A stretch of 64,000 bases of DNA, from contig NZ_NSDJ01000001.1 of NCBI RefSeq assembly GCF_003610915.1, positions 4,692,374-4,756,373 on the forward strand, given 5' to 3'. Below, in pieces: positions 28,220-37,231 of this stretch. The notes under the pieces were generated by a model. That model saw only the letters and a program-made list of their open reading frames with translations, was not told the origin of the DNA and did no database searches. This DNA comes from Rahnella variigena. GTDB lineage: Bacteria > Pseudomonadota > Gammaproteobacteria > Enterobacterales > Enterobacteriaceae. The translations under genes and the position numbers were made by a program. Positions within the stretch are counted from its first letter, which is position 1. The number at the start of each line of letters is the position of its first letter.

Positions 28220-31200
28220 TTAACTCATGTGCCTTTTCAGTCTGGCAGACAAGGTTTCAAGGGCGGCGAGCAACTCACTGACGGCATCGTCGCAGTTTTC
28301 CTCGTTCTCGCTCACAATTTCCAACGTATCGCAGGCATCAATGACGGCCTGCGCGTTGATCATCTCAGCGCCACCGCGGATGCGGTGAGCAATGGCCGCC
28401 AGCGTCTGACTATCGCCGGAGGCCGACGCGCCCTGAAGTTGTTGTGTGTCCTGCTGAATACCGGAAATAAACGTCTGTAAAAGAGGATGAAGTTTACCGG
28501 GATCGTTATTGGTCAGCGCGACCAGCCCGCTTAAATCCACCTCATTTTCATCATCAGACGGTACGTCTTCGGGTTCAATTTGAGTCTCAAAAAGCGCGGC
28601 CAGCATCGCCAGTGTCACGGGTTTAAACAGACACTTATCCATACCGGCATCGAGGCATTTCTGCCGTTCTTCATTGACGGCGTTTGCCGTTAAGCCGATT
28701 ATTTTTACCGGCAATCTATTCTGTGTGCTTTCTTCCTGACGTATCCGGCGGGTCAGTTCATAGCCATCCATCACCGGCATACTGCAGTCAGTGATCACGA
28801 AGTCGACATCTCCACGCCGCCACGCCGCCAGCCCTTCGCTGCCGTCAGCGGCTGCCGTCACATGATGACCCAGTGAGTTCAGCTGGAACGTCAGCACTTC
28901 CCGGTTGGCCGCGTAATCATCGACAATCAGCACCCGCCGCGATGCCTGAATGTCTGTGACCGTCGCTGGCAGGCTTTCTGATTGTGGCAGCGCACTGCGC
29001 TGCAATGGCAATATCACGACCGCCGAAGTGCCCTGTCCTGGCTGGCTTTTAAGCGTCAGCGTCCCGCCCATCATTTCGCTTAACGTTTTGCAGATGAGCA
29101 GACCCAGCCCCGAGCTTTGCTGAGAGGACAGTTTATTATTGGACGCACGTGAGAAGCGGGAGAAAAGTTTCTGACAGTCTTCGTTTGAAATTCCGATACC
29201 GGTATCGGTAATCGTTATTGTCAGTCGCAGGCGCTCTGCGCTTTCCACATGGGCAGCCGCACTGACAGTGATTTTGCCCTGTTCGGTGAATTTCAGCGCA
29301 TTGCTGAGCAGGTTGGAGATGATCTGTTTAAATCTCAGAGGATCTATCAGTACGCCATAATCCAGCGTTCCGGCGATGTCTAAACTGAATTCCAGACCCT
29401 TACGTCTGGCCAGCGCTTCGAATAACCGGCACAGGGAGGAGATGAGCTGACCGATATTTTCCGGTTGCAGGTTCAGCGAAAGGTAGCCGCTTTCAGCACG
29501 TTCAATATCGAGAATATCCCCAATCAGCGCCAGTAAACCCTGGGCTTCACCCGACGCAATATTCAGGGAGTATTTATCAACAATGCCTGCATCGGCTTTT
29601 TTCACCGCCAGTTCCAGCATCCCGATAATGACGTTCATCGGCGTGCGGATTTCGTGGCTCATGGTGGTCAGGAAGGTTGATTTTGCTTCGCTGGCCTGCA
29701 CGGCCTGATCTTTATCGGTCTGCAAACGCTCCATACTTTTGTGACGTTCGCTGATGTCATACCAGCCGCCGATGACGCCGATAATCTCACCCTTTCCGGT
29801 CCGGTAAGGCATGATCCAGTGGTGAATAATGCGGTAATCATTTTGGGCGAGCCGCAGGATCCGGTCACTGATAATGCTTTCTCCCGTTTCGATCACCTGC
29901 AGATAGGTTTCTTCGAGTTCCTCGGCCCATCCTCCGTTCATATCCTGCACATTCTGCATATCAAAGACCGTTTTACCCAGCACGGTATTCTCTGGAATAT
30001 TCAGTTGCTGATAGTAGCTGGTATTGCACAAGAGCAATTTACCGTTGCAGTCACGCACATAGATAGGCAGCGGCGTTCCATCAATCAGGTCCCGCATGAA
30101 AGTCAGCTGATCGTTAAGCTTTGATTCGGCCTTATCCCGCTGCTTTATCAGGTTACGCAGCCAGTAAACCCAACCCAGCAGGATGATGAGGAAAACAACC
30201 AGCAACAGGAGTCCGTACAGAAGTTGCTGGCGTTCTTTATTCCAGAAGTTTCGCTCGATGACCGTCTGACCGCGCCAGTGATTGCCCAGTTCGCTCATTC
30301 TTGCCGGCGGGATAGAGGACAGTGCCTTAGTGATAATTGCCAGCAATTCTGGCCTGTTATCAGCCATGGCAATGCTCAGACGCAGTGACTGATTGGTAAA
30401 CACGGAGTCGATTTTGAACCGGTTTTTGTAGAAGTTATCAATCATGAACACCGACTCCGCCAGTGAAACCACCACGATGTCGACCTTTTTCGCCCTGAGC
30501 ATACGAAAAGCGGCTATGGCGTCTTCATTGATCACCGGCACCATTTGCGGATACTCATTTTTAATCACTTTCAGGATGGGATCTTTGTCCACTACCGCGA
30601 CCCGTAAAGGTTTATCCCCGATGTCGTCAATATTGATATTGCTGTCTAAGCGGCTGGAAACCACGTAGCTGTCACGATAAAAAGTGGGGGAATAACGGAT
30701 GCCCGGCGGCGGCGGTTGCAGGTTATCGGTGACCGACACCGCAAGATCGACATCACCGTGCTCCAGCAATTCTCTTGCCTGAGCACCGTTCCCGACCTTA
30801 TGCCAGACCAGCCGGAACCCGCTGATTTTCGCCACTTCTTTCAGTACATCCGCATTGATCCCGTAAGGTTCGCCACCTGCGGCAAAAAATGAGTAAGGCT
30901 CATTGGTATCTTCAAGGGCAACCCGTAAAACCCGATGGTTATCGCGCCACGCCAGCTCTTTTTCATCGAAAAGAACCGTATTGTCTTTATCAATCATCTG
31001 CGGCTTAACCCCCCAGTGATTGAGGATCTTCTGCCGCTGTTCGGGAGTGACGGCCTGAATGACCGCATTCAATAGCGATAAAAGAGTTTTATTCTCGTGG
31101 TTTAGCGCAAAAGCGAACTGGGTCTTTGGCAGGGTGGCCCTGCGTTCAATGGTGATGTTATTGAACACTCGTCGCCCCGAAAGAAATTCAGCACTGATGT

Positions 31201-31822
31201 TATCGCCAAGAAAAAGATCGTTTTGCCCGAAGGAGACTGACCCCATCGCACTGAAGTTGGAGGGATACATTTTCAGCTTAATGTCGGGATAGGCTTCAAG
31301 TATCCACTGAGAAGGCAAATAGTTGTACACCATCGCCACTGAGACGCCGTTCAGATTTTCACTGTGCCGCACAGGAATGTCAGAACGTCTGGCGAAGACC
31401 GGATTGTCTTCAGCATAAGCCTCAGATAACACGAGGTTTTTGTCTATCTGATCGAAGCCATTCGATGTGCCGAGAAAGTCGAGTTCATTGCGCGCCAGCG
31501 CCGCCATCGCCTCCTGACGTGAGCCAAAAACTTTCACCGTCACCGGGAGGTGCAGCGCGGTGGAGATCAGTGAAGCATAGTCGGCGGTGATACCAATATA
31601 ATCATTTTCAAAATTGATGATATCGAAAGGCGGGTAGCCCGGTTCGGTAATCCCCATCGTGAGCTGCCCTTTCTGCTGCAACCACTTCTGCTGTGCGCTG
31701 CTGAGTGAAACAACCGGGGCAGGGCCTTTATATTGCCCGTGGAGCGTGGCGGTATAAACTGCGGCAGCCATTGCCTGTGTGCAGAGCAATACGCTTAAGA
31801 TTAACCAGCCCAAAAGGCGCAT
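28220..31822 (-). CDS. BvgS/EvgS-like hybrid sensor histidine kinase
   Basis: Unorthodox sensor kinase of 1200 residues. Order: Sec signal (1-19), two tandem periplasmic solute-binding-type (Venus flytrap) domains (about 45-280 and 285-525), a membrane helix ('LLYGLLLLVVFLIILLGWVYWL', near 540-560), a PAS domain, HisKA with the phospho-accepting histidine in 'TTMSHEIRTPMN' (about 724), HATPase ('NLLSNALKFTEQG', 'SSGLGLLICK'), a receiver with aspartate in 'FVITDCSMPVMDGYE' (about 1008) and a C-terminal HPt with 'AHRIRGGAEM' (about 1145). Its start follows the regulator's stop with no gap (TAAATG). The signal sensed is unknown. Confidence 0.93.
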   Translation of the reverse strand: MRLLGWLILSVLLCTQAMAAAVYTATLHGQYKGPAPVVSLSSAQQKWLQQKGQLTMGITEPGYPPFDIINFENDYIGITADYASLISTALHLPVTVKVFGSRQEAMAALARNELDFLGTSNGFDQIDKNLVLSEAYAEDNPVFARRSDIPVRHSENLNGVSVAMVYNYLPSQWILEAYPDIKLKMYPSNFSAMGSVSFGQNDLFLGDNISAEFLSGRRVFNNITIERRATLPKTQFAFALNHENKTLLSLLNAVIQAVTPEQRQKILNHWGVKPQMIDKDNTVLFDEKELAWRDNHRVLRVALEDTNEPYSFFAAGGEPYGINADVLKEVAKISGFRLVWHKVGNGAQARELLEHGDVDLAVSVTDNLQPPPPGIRYSPTFYRDSYVVSSRLDSNINIDDIGDKPLRVAVVDKDPILKVIKNEYPQMVPVINEDAIAAFRMLRAKKVDIVVVSLAESVFMIDNFYKNRFKIDSVFTNQSLRLSIAMADNRPELLAIITKALSSIPPARMSELGNHWRGQTVIERNFWNKERQQLLYGLLLLVVFLIILLGWVYWLRNLIKQRDKAESKLNDQLTFMRDLIDGTPLPIYVRDCNGKLLLCNTSYYQQLNIPENTVLGKTVFDMQNVQDMNGGWAEELEETYLQVIETGESIISDRILRLAQNDYRIIHHWIMPYRTGKGEIIGVIGGWYDISERHKSMERLQTDKDQAVQASEAKSTFLTTMSHEIRTPMNVIIGMLELAVKKADAGIVDKYSLNIASGEAQGLLALIGDILDIERAESGYLSLNLQPENIGQLISSLCRLFEALARRKGLEFSLDIAGTLDYGVLIDPLRFKQIISNLLSNALKFTEQGKITVSAAAHVESAERLRLTITITDTGIGISNEDCQKLFSRFSRASNNKLSSQQSSGLGLLICKTLSEMMGGTLTLKSQPGQGTSAVVILPLQRSALPQSESLPATVTDIQASRRVLIVDDYAANREVLTFQLNSLGHHVTAAADGSEGLAAWRRGDVDFVITDCSMPVMDGYELTRRIRQEESTQNRLPVKIIGLTANAVNEERQKCLDAGMDKCLFKPVTLAMLAALFETQIEPEDVPSDDENEVDLSGLVALTNNDPGKLHPLLQTFISGIQQDTQQLQGASASGDSQTLAAIAHRIRGGAEMINAQAVIDACDTLEIVSENEENCDDAVSELLAALETLSARLKRHMS

Positions 31823-32440
31823 TTACGTATTCTCATAATGGCTGGCGACGTCAGCCAGTTCGAGTAAATTGCTGACATTTAACTTGGTGTATAACCGGGT
31901 TTTATAGGTGCTGATGGTCTTCTCGCTCAGTGACAATGTTTCAGCGATTTCTTTGTTACTCAGGCCATTGATGAGGTATTTCATCACCAGCATTTCACGG
32001 TGCGACAGACGGGCCAGTTTCTCCGTCCCCGCTGCCGTCGTTTCGCCGGTGGCGGCAGAGACTTGCGGAAATAATGAATAACCCGACATCACGGCATTGA
32101 TGACGTCCGTTAGCATCGAAAGGTTATCGTTCTTCGACACATAACCGGACGCTCCCGCCTGGATGCAGGGCAAGGTGAACTGCTCGCTGTTTTGGGAGGT
32201 CAGCACGACGATTTTGCAGGCGTTTTTACGCTCGCGTAAGTGGCGGATCACCTCCAGTCCGCCCAGTCCGGGAATGCCTAAATCCAGCACCAGCAAATCA
32301 GGTTGCAGTGACTCGCATTGCTGTAAGGCCTCAATACCGTTGTCACACTCAGCGACAACCTGAAATCCAGCATTGATGACCAGCATCCTGACCGTTGCCA
32401 GAATGAAAGGATGGTCATCAACAATAATTGCTTTACGCAC
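31823..32440 (-). CDS. BvgA/EvgA-like response regulator (NarL/LuxR family)
   Basis: DNA-binding partner of the hybrid kinase encoded directly downstream. I prefer the GTG at 32440 (about 205 residues, 'VRKAIIVDDHPFILATV') because GAGG lies 7 bases upstream; an open frame to 32479 adds 13 residues with no family resemblance. The receiver has the acidic pair in 'IVDDHP' and the phospho-acceptor in 'LLVLDLGIPGLGG'. The C-terminal LuxR helix-turn-helix reads 'LINGLSNKEIAETLSLSEKTISTYKTRLYTKL'. The target genes cannot be told from the sequence. Confidence 0.93.
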   Translation of the reverse strand: MRKAIIVDDHPFILATVRMLVINAGFQVVAECDNGIEALQQCESLQPDLLVLDLGIPGLGGLEVIRHLRERKNACKIVVLTSQNSEQFTLPCIQAGASGYVSKNDNLSMLTDVINAVMSGYSLFPQVSAATGETTAAGTEKLARLSHREMLVMKYLINGLSNKEIAETLSLSEKTISTYKTRLYTKLNVSNLLELADVASHYENT

Positions 32441-32831
32441 TAGGTAGCCTCGCCAACGGGTTAGGAAAATGTTCAACACGGCAAAATCCCAAAGGATCAG
32501 AGAGATTACTTATTGAATTTTAGCAGGGCTTTTAATGTCAGGAAGGAGGCGGATCCGGGGATAAAGAAAACAGCGGGAATACCTGTAAACTCATCAAATC
32601 TCAACCCTTCATTCCGAAACGGAAAACGGGAACCACTGAAGAGTTGCTGCTGCTAATGCACACCTTTAATCCGATAAAAAACCCGTGCAGCCGCGTCATT
32701 TTACGCTTCCGGGAGGATTCTGTGTACATTTCTGTTCATGTAGCTTAACGGCTTAGTTACATTTTCACCCGGTACAATATCCCGAAGGATTAACGGTGAC
32801 AGCGGATAGCCCGCAGGCTTCGCCTTGTGGT

Positions 32832-32869
32832 AAAAAAAAACCGGTTCAACAGCTAAAAACTGTCACCGG
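32832..32869 (-). terminator. rho-independent terminator after the 886-residue gene
   Basis: On the minus strand, about 58 bases past the stop at 32927, an imperfect stem (CCGGTgACAG paired with CTGTtgaACCGG) is followed by nine Ts (32840-32832). A second GC-rich stem (about 32880-32908) lies just upstream. The remaining 32480-32830 stretch, upstream of the response regulator, shows no convincing gene. Confidence 0.75.
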
Positions 32870-32926
32870 CACCGGAAGTGGCGGGCCCGCTGTACCGGAC
32901 CCGCCCGCGTTAAAAGTACTGCGTGG

Positions 32927-35587
32927 TTACTTCACCGTCGGCGTCTTAGCACGCCACTGGCTGCCTGACTTCAGCGCACTGCTTTCCTCAAATTTCACCG
33001 GATTATCACGATAGGCTTTCAGTTTGTTGCGCATCCAGCTGCTGGCATCGCCCACACCGCTTATCACACCGGTCGTCGCACCGCCACCTAAGTGGACATG
33101 GAAAATACCGCGTGACGGGAAATCCAGATACTTCGGCGTGGACAGCTCCCATGAATGACGTGAGAACAGTTCGCGGGTGTCGTTACCCATCATTGATGCA
33201 TAAGCCGCATCGAATTTCAGCGCCAGCAGGCGTTCATGGATTGCATCCACCGAGGTCCCGATTTCAGAATGCCCCATCAGATAGCTGCCGCCGCTGCCCC
33301 AGTTCTGGGTGTTGAAATCGGCATTCACATCATCAGCAGACGTCGGCAGATGGCTGGCCGGAACCTGCCATGGCAGAACCGGTTGACGCAGGTGACGGCT
33401 TAATGAAGCGCAGAAATCAAAGGTGCGTTCCCATTCGTATGGAGAATAACAATAACCATTGGCATACGAACGGATAGTGAAGTCATCGGCTTCGTAACGG
33501 TCTGCCGCCATAAAATCAGCGCCCTTCGCCACATCAGGCGAACCGTCTGCACGGATATACTCGATGTCATCAAACACGCCGACCAGCAACGCATATTGCG
33601 CCGTCAGTCTGCCCGCAGTGAACGGATCAACTGTCATTTTTTTATGTTGCAGGTCAGCGGCATCAAACACATCGTCATAGACGAAATCTTTGTAAACCCA
33701 CTGCGAACCCGCCACGCCCCACAGATTGACCTGCCAGCCGAGTACAACGTCTGGCGCAACCACGCGCGTCAGCCAGTTCACCGCACGAATATAACCTTTC
33801 AGGGTATTGGTAATGCCCGCAGGAACCTGCACATTGACGTTGTGATGGGCCAGTGCTTCGGTCAGAGGCTGACGCACCGGAATTTCATACGTCGGCAGGA
33901 AACCGTATTTCTGGCATTCGCCGAGATAATCCGGATTGACAATATATCCGGCTGGCACCGGATGTTCGGCATCCTTCTGGGACTGCGACATTTGCAGCGA
34001 CTGAATAAAGTTGGCGAAACTGAATTTATGGCGAACCGGATCGGCAATAATATTCGTGACATCGCCCAGTGATAAGTTACAGGTATAAGACACCATCAGC
34101 GGCAGCACGGGTTCATTCAGTTTGGCGGAGACGTCCCGCGCCATTTTAATAATTTGCAGCGTCGGTTCTTTAGACGGCGACAGATAATCGCCCGCATCGC
34201 CCATACCGTCATCACCGGAATATTTGAAAATTGAAGAGACGCGCGCCGCGGCAAAATCATCCACGTTAGTCGGTACCATATTGGCGCAGGCACCAAAGGT
34301 GAGGTACTCAGGGAAACCTTTCACGCGCAGATTCGCCCCTTTCACTACCGCCACATTCAGCTGTGCCGGTGCATTTGCGCTGACCAGTAAAGGCTGAGGG
34401 CTGACATCCACGTAATGCACGACGCCATCGAGAATAAAGGTGTCGGAAACCACGGTATAAGCACCCGGCGCAACCAGAACCGCCTGCTCAATGTTGCCAT
34501 TTTGCGCAGCAATCGCATCAAAGCGATACTGACGTGGCGGAACGGAATTGTCCGTCAGTCGCAGGGTCAGGGATTTACTGACCGCAGCGTCTGCCTTCAC
34601 ACTGACCGTCAGCTTCGCCGCATTGGACTGTGAATCGCCACGCTGGCTGACCTGTGCCTGGGTGTAATTAATGCTGTGATACTGACCGTCGAACTGACCG
34701 TCGTAATCATCAAACAGATAATGAACATTGTTCAGACGTAAATCGGCGAGGCGGATTTCAAACCGGCCTGAAACAGGTAAATGTTCCAGACGATATTGCT
34801 GGCCGGAACGCACCGGCAGGCTCAGTTTATCCGTGCCATTCTCGCTGCAAATCAGCGTCAGTTCTTCATCGCGTAAACCGGCAAGACCTGAGAAATTCAG
34901 GGCAACATCAATGGTCGTACTGCGGTCCACTGCGCCGAAGGTGATGGCCAGCGACGTGGTGCGGCCTTTATCAATGGTGATTTCTGCCTGACCAATATTA
35001 ACAGGAACACGGATCGTGCCGTCATCCGTGCTTAAATCTGTCGCAATGATAGTGTAATTCCCGGCGTTGACGGAGAAGGTAGACACGTGACCAAACCCCG
35101 GCAAAACACGCAGAGTCTTGTCGCCGCGTACCAGACGCAGTTCGACTGCGGTATTTTTTAATCCGGCGGGCAGCGGCGGGCAACTGACTGACAGCTCACC
35201 GGTCACACCCGGCTCTTCGTCTGCGGCCAGCGCAAAGGTTTCACGGAAATCAGACCAGGCAGGCGAATCGGCAGAAGAGACGTTCAGCCCCATATGGATT
35301 TTCTGAATAGCGTCGCCGACAGGCTGACCGTCAGTCGGTTCGACGATCACTTTGACATCGAAAATTCCGCCGCCGACGTCTGTTGATTCCACCTTAATAC
35401 CGAGTGGTTTCCACGGATTAGTTTCGACGTTAATATCACCGGCAGTGATTTTTCCCGGTGCTGAAAATACGATCACTAACTTTTCTTTAATATCAACCGC
35501 GCTGCCTGACGTTGATTTAATTTCATTCAAATCGAGAGTGGGATACCACGCATCGTTGGTCATGTTTAATTTGAATTGCAATTGCAT
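32927..35587 (-). CDS. large protein with Ig-like repeats and a glycosidase-like C-terminal domain
   Basis: Not recognised. I start at the ATG at 35587 (886 residues) because GGAG lies 7 bases upstream; a further in-frame start at 35602 adds five residues. There is no signal peptide. The first 420 residues look like several beta-sandwich modules, the first resembling a carbohydrate-binding domain ('IVFSAPGKITAGDINVETN'). Residues about 425-850 resemble a TIM-barrel glycoside hydrolase, with acid-rich patches such as 'KYSGDDGMGDAGDYLSP', 'DRYEADDFTIRSY' and 'PVLPWQVPASHLP'. It lies alone between the two-component system and the island. Function and substrate are inferences only. Confidence 0.7.
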   Translation of the reverse strand: MQLQFKLNMTNDAWYPTLDLNEIKSTSGSAVDIKEKLVIVFSAPGKITAGDINVETNPWKPLGIKVESTDVGGGIFDVKVIVEPTDGQPVGDAIQKIHMGLNVSSADSPAWSDFRETFALAADEEPGVTGELSVSCPPLPAGLKNTAVELRLVRGDKTLRVLPGFGHVSTFSVNAGNYTIIATDLSTDDGTIRVPVNIGQAEITIDKGRTTSLAITFGAVDRSTTIDVALNFSGLAGLRDEELTLICSENGTDKLSLPVRSGQQYRLEHLPVSGRFEIRLADLRLNNVHYLFDDYDGQFDGQYHSINYTQAQVSQRGDSQSNAAKLTVSVKADAAVSKSLTLRLTDNSVPPRQYRFDAIAAQNGNIEQAVLVAPGAYTVVSDTFILDGVVHYVDVSPQPLLVSANAPAQLNVAVVKGANLRVKGFPEYLTFGACANMVPTNVDDFAAARVSSIFKYSGDDGMGDAGDYLSPSKEPTLQIIKMARDVSAKLNEPVLPLMVSYTCNLSLGDVTNIIADPVRHKFSFANFIQSLQMSQSQKDAEHPVPAGYIVNPDYLGECQKYGFLPTYEIPVRQPLTEALAHHNVNVQVPAGITNTLKGYIRAVNWLTRVVAPDVVLGWQVNLWGVAGSQWVYKDFVYDDVFDAADLQHKKMTVDPFTAGRLTAQYALLVGVFDDIEYIRADGSPDVAKGADFMAADRYEADDFTIRSYANGYCYSPYEWERTFDFCASLSRHLRQPVLPWQVPASHLPTSADDVNADFNTQNWGSGGSYLMGHSEIGTSVDAIHERLLALKFDAAYASMMGNDTRELFSRHSWELSTPKYLDFPSRGIFHVHLGGGATTGVISGVGDASSWMRNKLKAYRDNPVKFEESSALKSGSQWRAKTPTVK

Positions 35588-36010
35588 AATACTTCTCCGC
35601 AAAGATGGGTAAACAGTGTGAAAAATCCCGTATTAATAAGGTCATCCGGGAACAGCCATCACCCTAGCAGAGGAGTAAAACATTCATCGCCACACTTAAT
35701 TCATTTTATGCAGTTGTTATTATTAATATCACCTGACAACAATCGCATTAATATAACGGCACAATTTTATGATTATCATGCCTGTTATTATTATTCTCAT
35801 AAAAAATAAAAAAGGTATTAATACGCCATATCGACATGCTCAAATTCACAAAACGCTACGCTCTGCAAATGAGGGGCATGTTACATGTCAGCTTTGCGCG
35901 ATGCTTTCCAGTTTTAGTTGTGACAGCTTCTTGCCCGCTGGGCTAAGATACGCAACAGAAAAAATCCTTAAACCCATCGCGTCGAAAAATGGATTAAAAA
36001 GATTAAGTCT
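35588..36010. promoter_or_regulatory. intergenic region holding the ancestral mutS promoter
   Basis: About 420 AT-rich bases between the 886-residue gene (minus) and the mutS remnant (plus). No gene is supported. A plausible sigma-70 promoter on the plus strand has GTGACA at 35920-35925 and TAAGAT at 35944-35949 with an 18-base spacer, some 61 bases ahead of the mutS remnant. After island insertion this promoter would read into fic. Confidence 0.5.
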
Positions 36011-36076
36011 ATGACAAATAATGTAAACCTGGATGCCCACACGCCGATGATGCATTGGTGTGATAACACTGATTAA
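36011..36076 (+). pseudogene. mutS: mutS 5' remnant at the left island junction
   Basis: The frame MTNNVNLDAHTPMM is clearly the start of MutS (compare [16 protein letters not shown] of the intact gene at 62509). After the second of the paired methionines it departs into HWCDNTD and a stop. The shared DNA CACAC-CC-ATGATGCA (36038-36054 and 62542-62558) marks the crossover region. I infer this is the original host mutS start, cut off from its gene by island insertion. Confidence 0.85.
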
Positions 36077-36115
36077 TAACGGTTTATTTCCACTAGATTA
36101 TAAAAGCTATACTTT

Positions 36116-36127
36116 AACCTACACTTA
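36116..36127 (+). other. left-end integrase arm-site candidate
   Basis: AACCTACACTTA, about 60 bases inside the left junction, repeats a motif present four times near the broken integrase at the right end (62341-62414). It also forms the left half of a hairpin-like ACACTTATTTAAGTGT. Position and recurrence suggest an arm-type binding site for the island integrase. Confidence 0.5.
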
Positions 36128-36221
36128 TTTAAGTGTCTGATTTTACGATTATTGTTTGCTGTCCTCATCCAGCATTATAATCCCTCTGTTTTTCTCCCCT
36201 CTAACAACACAGGGCATCTCC

Positions 36222-36839
36222 ATGAGCCGATACCATGTATCCAGTAATGAAGGCCAGTATGAGAAAGACTCTGGCGAGCAGGTTTTGGCTAATAAACTGG
36301 GTATCACTGCTTCCGAGGAGATGGATGAAGCGGAACTTGTCCTGTTAGAACAACTCTACCAGTCCGTTTTTGAAGAACAGTTCCCGGAAGGGCAGCTAAG
36401 CGTAGCCCTGCTAAAAAGCTGGCACCGCCGCTGGTTAGGTAACATCTACGAGTGGGCTGGACAAGAAAGAGCGGTCAATATCAGCAAAGGCGGCTTTATG
36501 TTTGCCCCTTCAGCGCAGTTGCCAAAACTGCTGAACGAATTCGACAGCAAATATCTGGCTCAATACACACCGTGTAGCGGCATGAACGAAGAACAACTTA
36601 TCACCACTATCGCCATCACCCACGTCGAGCTGATACTTATCCATCCATTCAGAGAGGGAAACGGACGCCTGTCGCGACTGCTAGCCGACGTGATGGCCGT
36701 TCAGGGAGGATACAAATCGCTGGATTATCAAAGCTGGGAGCAAAACAAATCCCAGTACATCTCGGCTATCCATGCAGGTATGTCGATGGACTACGAGCCG
36801 ATGAAACACTGGGTCAGAAAAGCATTAAAAAGGTTTTAA
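36222..36839 (+). CDS. fic: Fic family AMP-transferase-like protein
   Basis: Fic-domain protein, probably transferring AMP from ATP to a target protein, as toxin modules of this kind do. I use the ATG at 36222 (205 residues, 'MSRYHVSSNEGQYEKDSG') with AGGG 7 bases upstream; an earlier in-frame start at 36156 adds 22 hydrophobic, atypical residues. The active motif is intact: 'HPFREGNGRLSR' near residues 142-153. No obvious [ST]xxxE[GN] inhibitory helix is present within the protein, which suggests a separate antitoxin. A small convergent ORF overlaps its last 4 bases. It is the first island gene and lies downstream of the orphaned mutS promoter. Confidence 0.92.
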   Translation: MSRYHVSSNEGQYEKDSGEQVLANKLGITASEEMDEAELVLLEQLYQSVFEEQFPEGQLSVALLKSWHRRWLGNIYEWAGQERAVNISKGGFMFAPSAQLPKLLNEFDSKYLAQYTPCSGMNEEQLITTIAITHVELILIHPFREGNGRLSRLLADVMAVQGGYKSLDYQSWEQNKSQYISAIHAGMSMDYEPMKHWVRKALKRF

Positions 36840-37006
36840 ACCGCAAGACGTAAATGGGCGAATTTTTTGCGCGTAGCTTTAAGGGAAGCCTCGATCTTCT
36901 CGGAGGACTGCCCTGTTTCAACAGCCGTAGATGTTGCTACCGAGCGAATGATGTCATCACGAGATGGCATAGCGTAGCTTGCCTGAGTTTTTTTGTTGTT
37001 GCTCAT
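36836..37006 (-). CDS. small protein convergent to fic, possible antitoxin
   Basis: A 56-residue ORF starting at the ATG at 37006 with AGGAG 5 bases upstream; an in-frame extension to 37024 is less likely. It is charged and helical, with 'PSRDDIIRSVATSTAVETG' near the middle and a basic tail. The segment S-T-A-V-E matches the SxxxE part of the (S/T)xxxE(G/N) Fic-inhibitory helix but has T where G/N is expected. It is convergent and overlaps fic by 4 bases, unlike the usual ficA-fic order. Antitoxin function is an inference. Confidence 0.6.
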   Translation of the reverse strand: MSNNKKTQASYAMPSRDDIIRSVATSTAVETGQSSEKIEASLKATRKKFAHLRLAV

Positions 37007-37183
37007 AGTTACTCCTGAAAGCAAAATCTGATCGAACAGTCATCAAGTTAGCACTATACCAAAATTTCCAGGCTAATTCACCCAAGCCTCGCAGGAACTC
37101 ACTCAATGCCTTGTTAAAGGGTAAAAGCGAATCATCCTGGACACCTTAGGAAAAAAGATGCAAAGCAATTTTGTTACGGCAAG

Positions 37184-37215
37184 CGAGGCGCAATCCAGAT
37201 CTGTACTGCGCCTCG
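37184..37215. repeat. perfect 9-bp inverted repeat downstream of hsdS
   Basis: CGAGGCGCA and TGCGCCTCG flank a 14-base loop, 17 bases beyond the hsdS stop. No T-run follows on the hsdS side, so it could be a weak terminator or RNA-stabilising hairpin. Confidence 0.55.
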
Positions 37216-37231
37216 GAAAATACGCCGGGGA

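Noticed and set aside
32796..33014. Plus-strand ORF with a GTG start and an AAGGA upstream
   Set aside because: It runs through the terminator and into the 3' end of the 886-residue gene on the other strand, and its low-complexity sequence resembles no protein.
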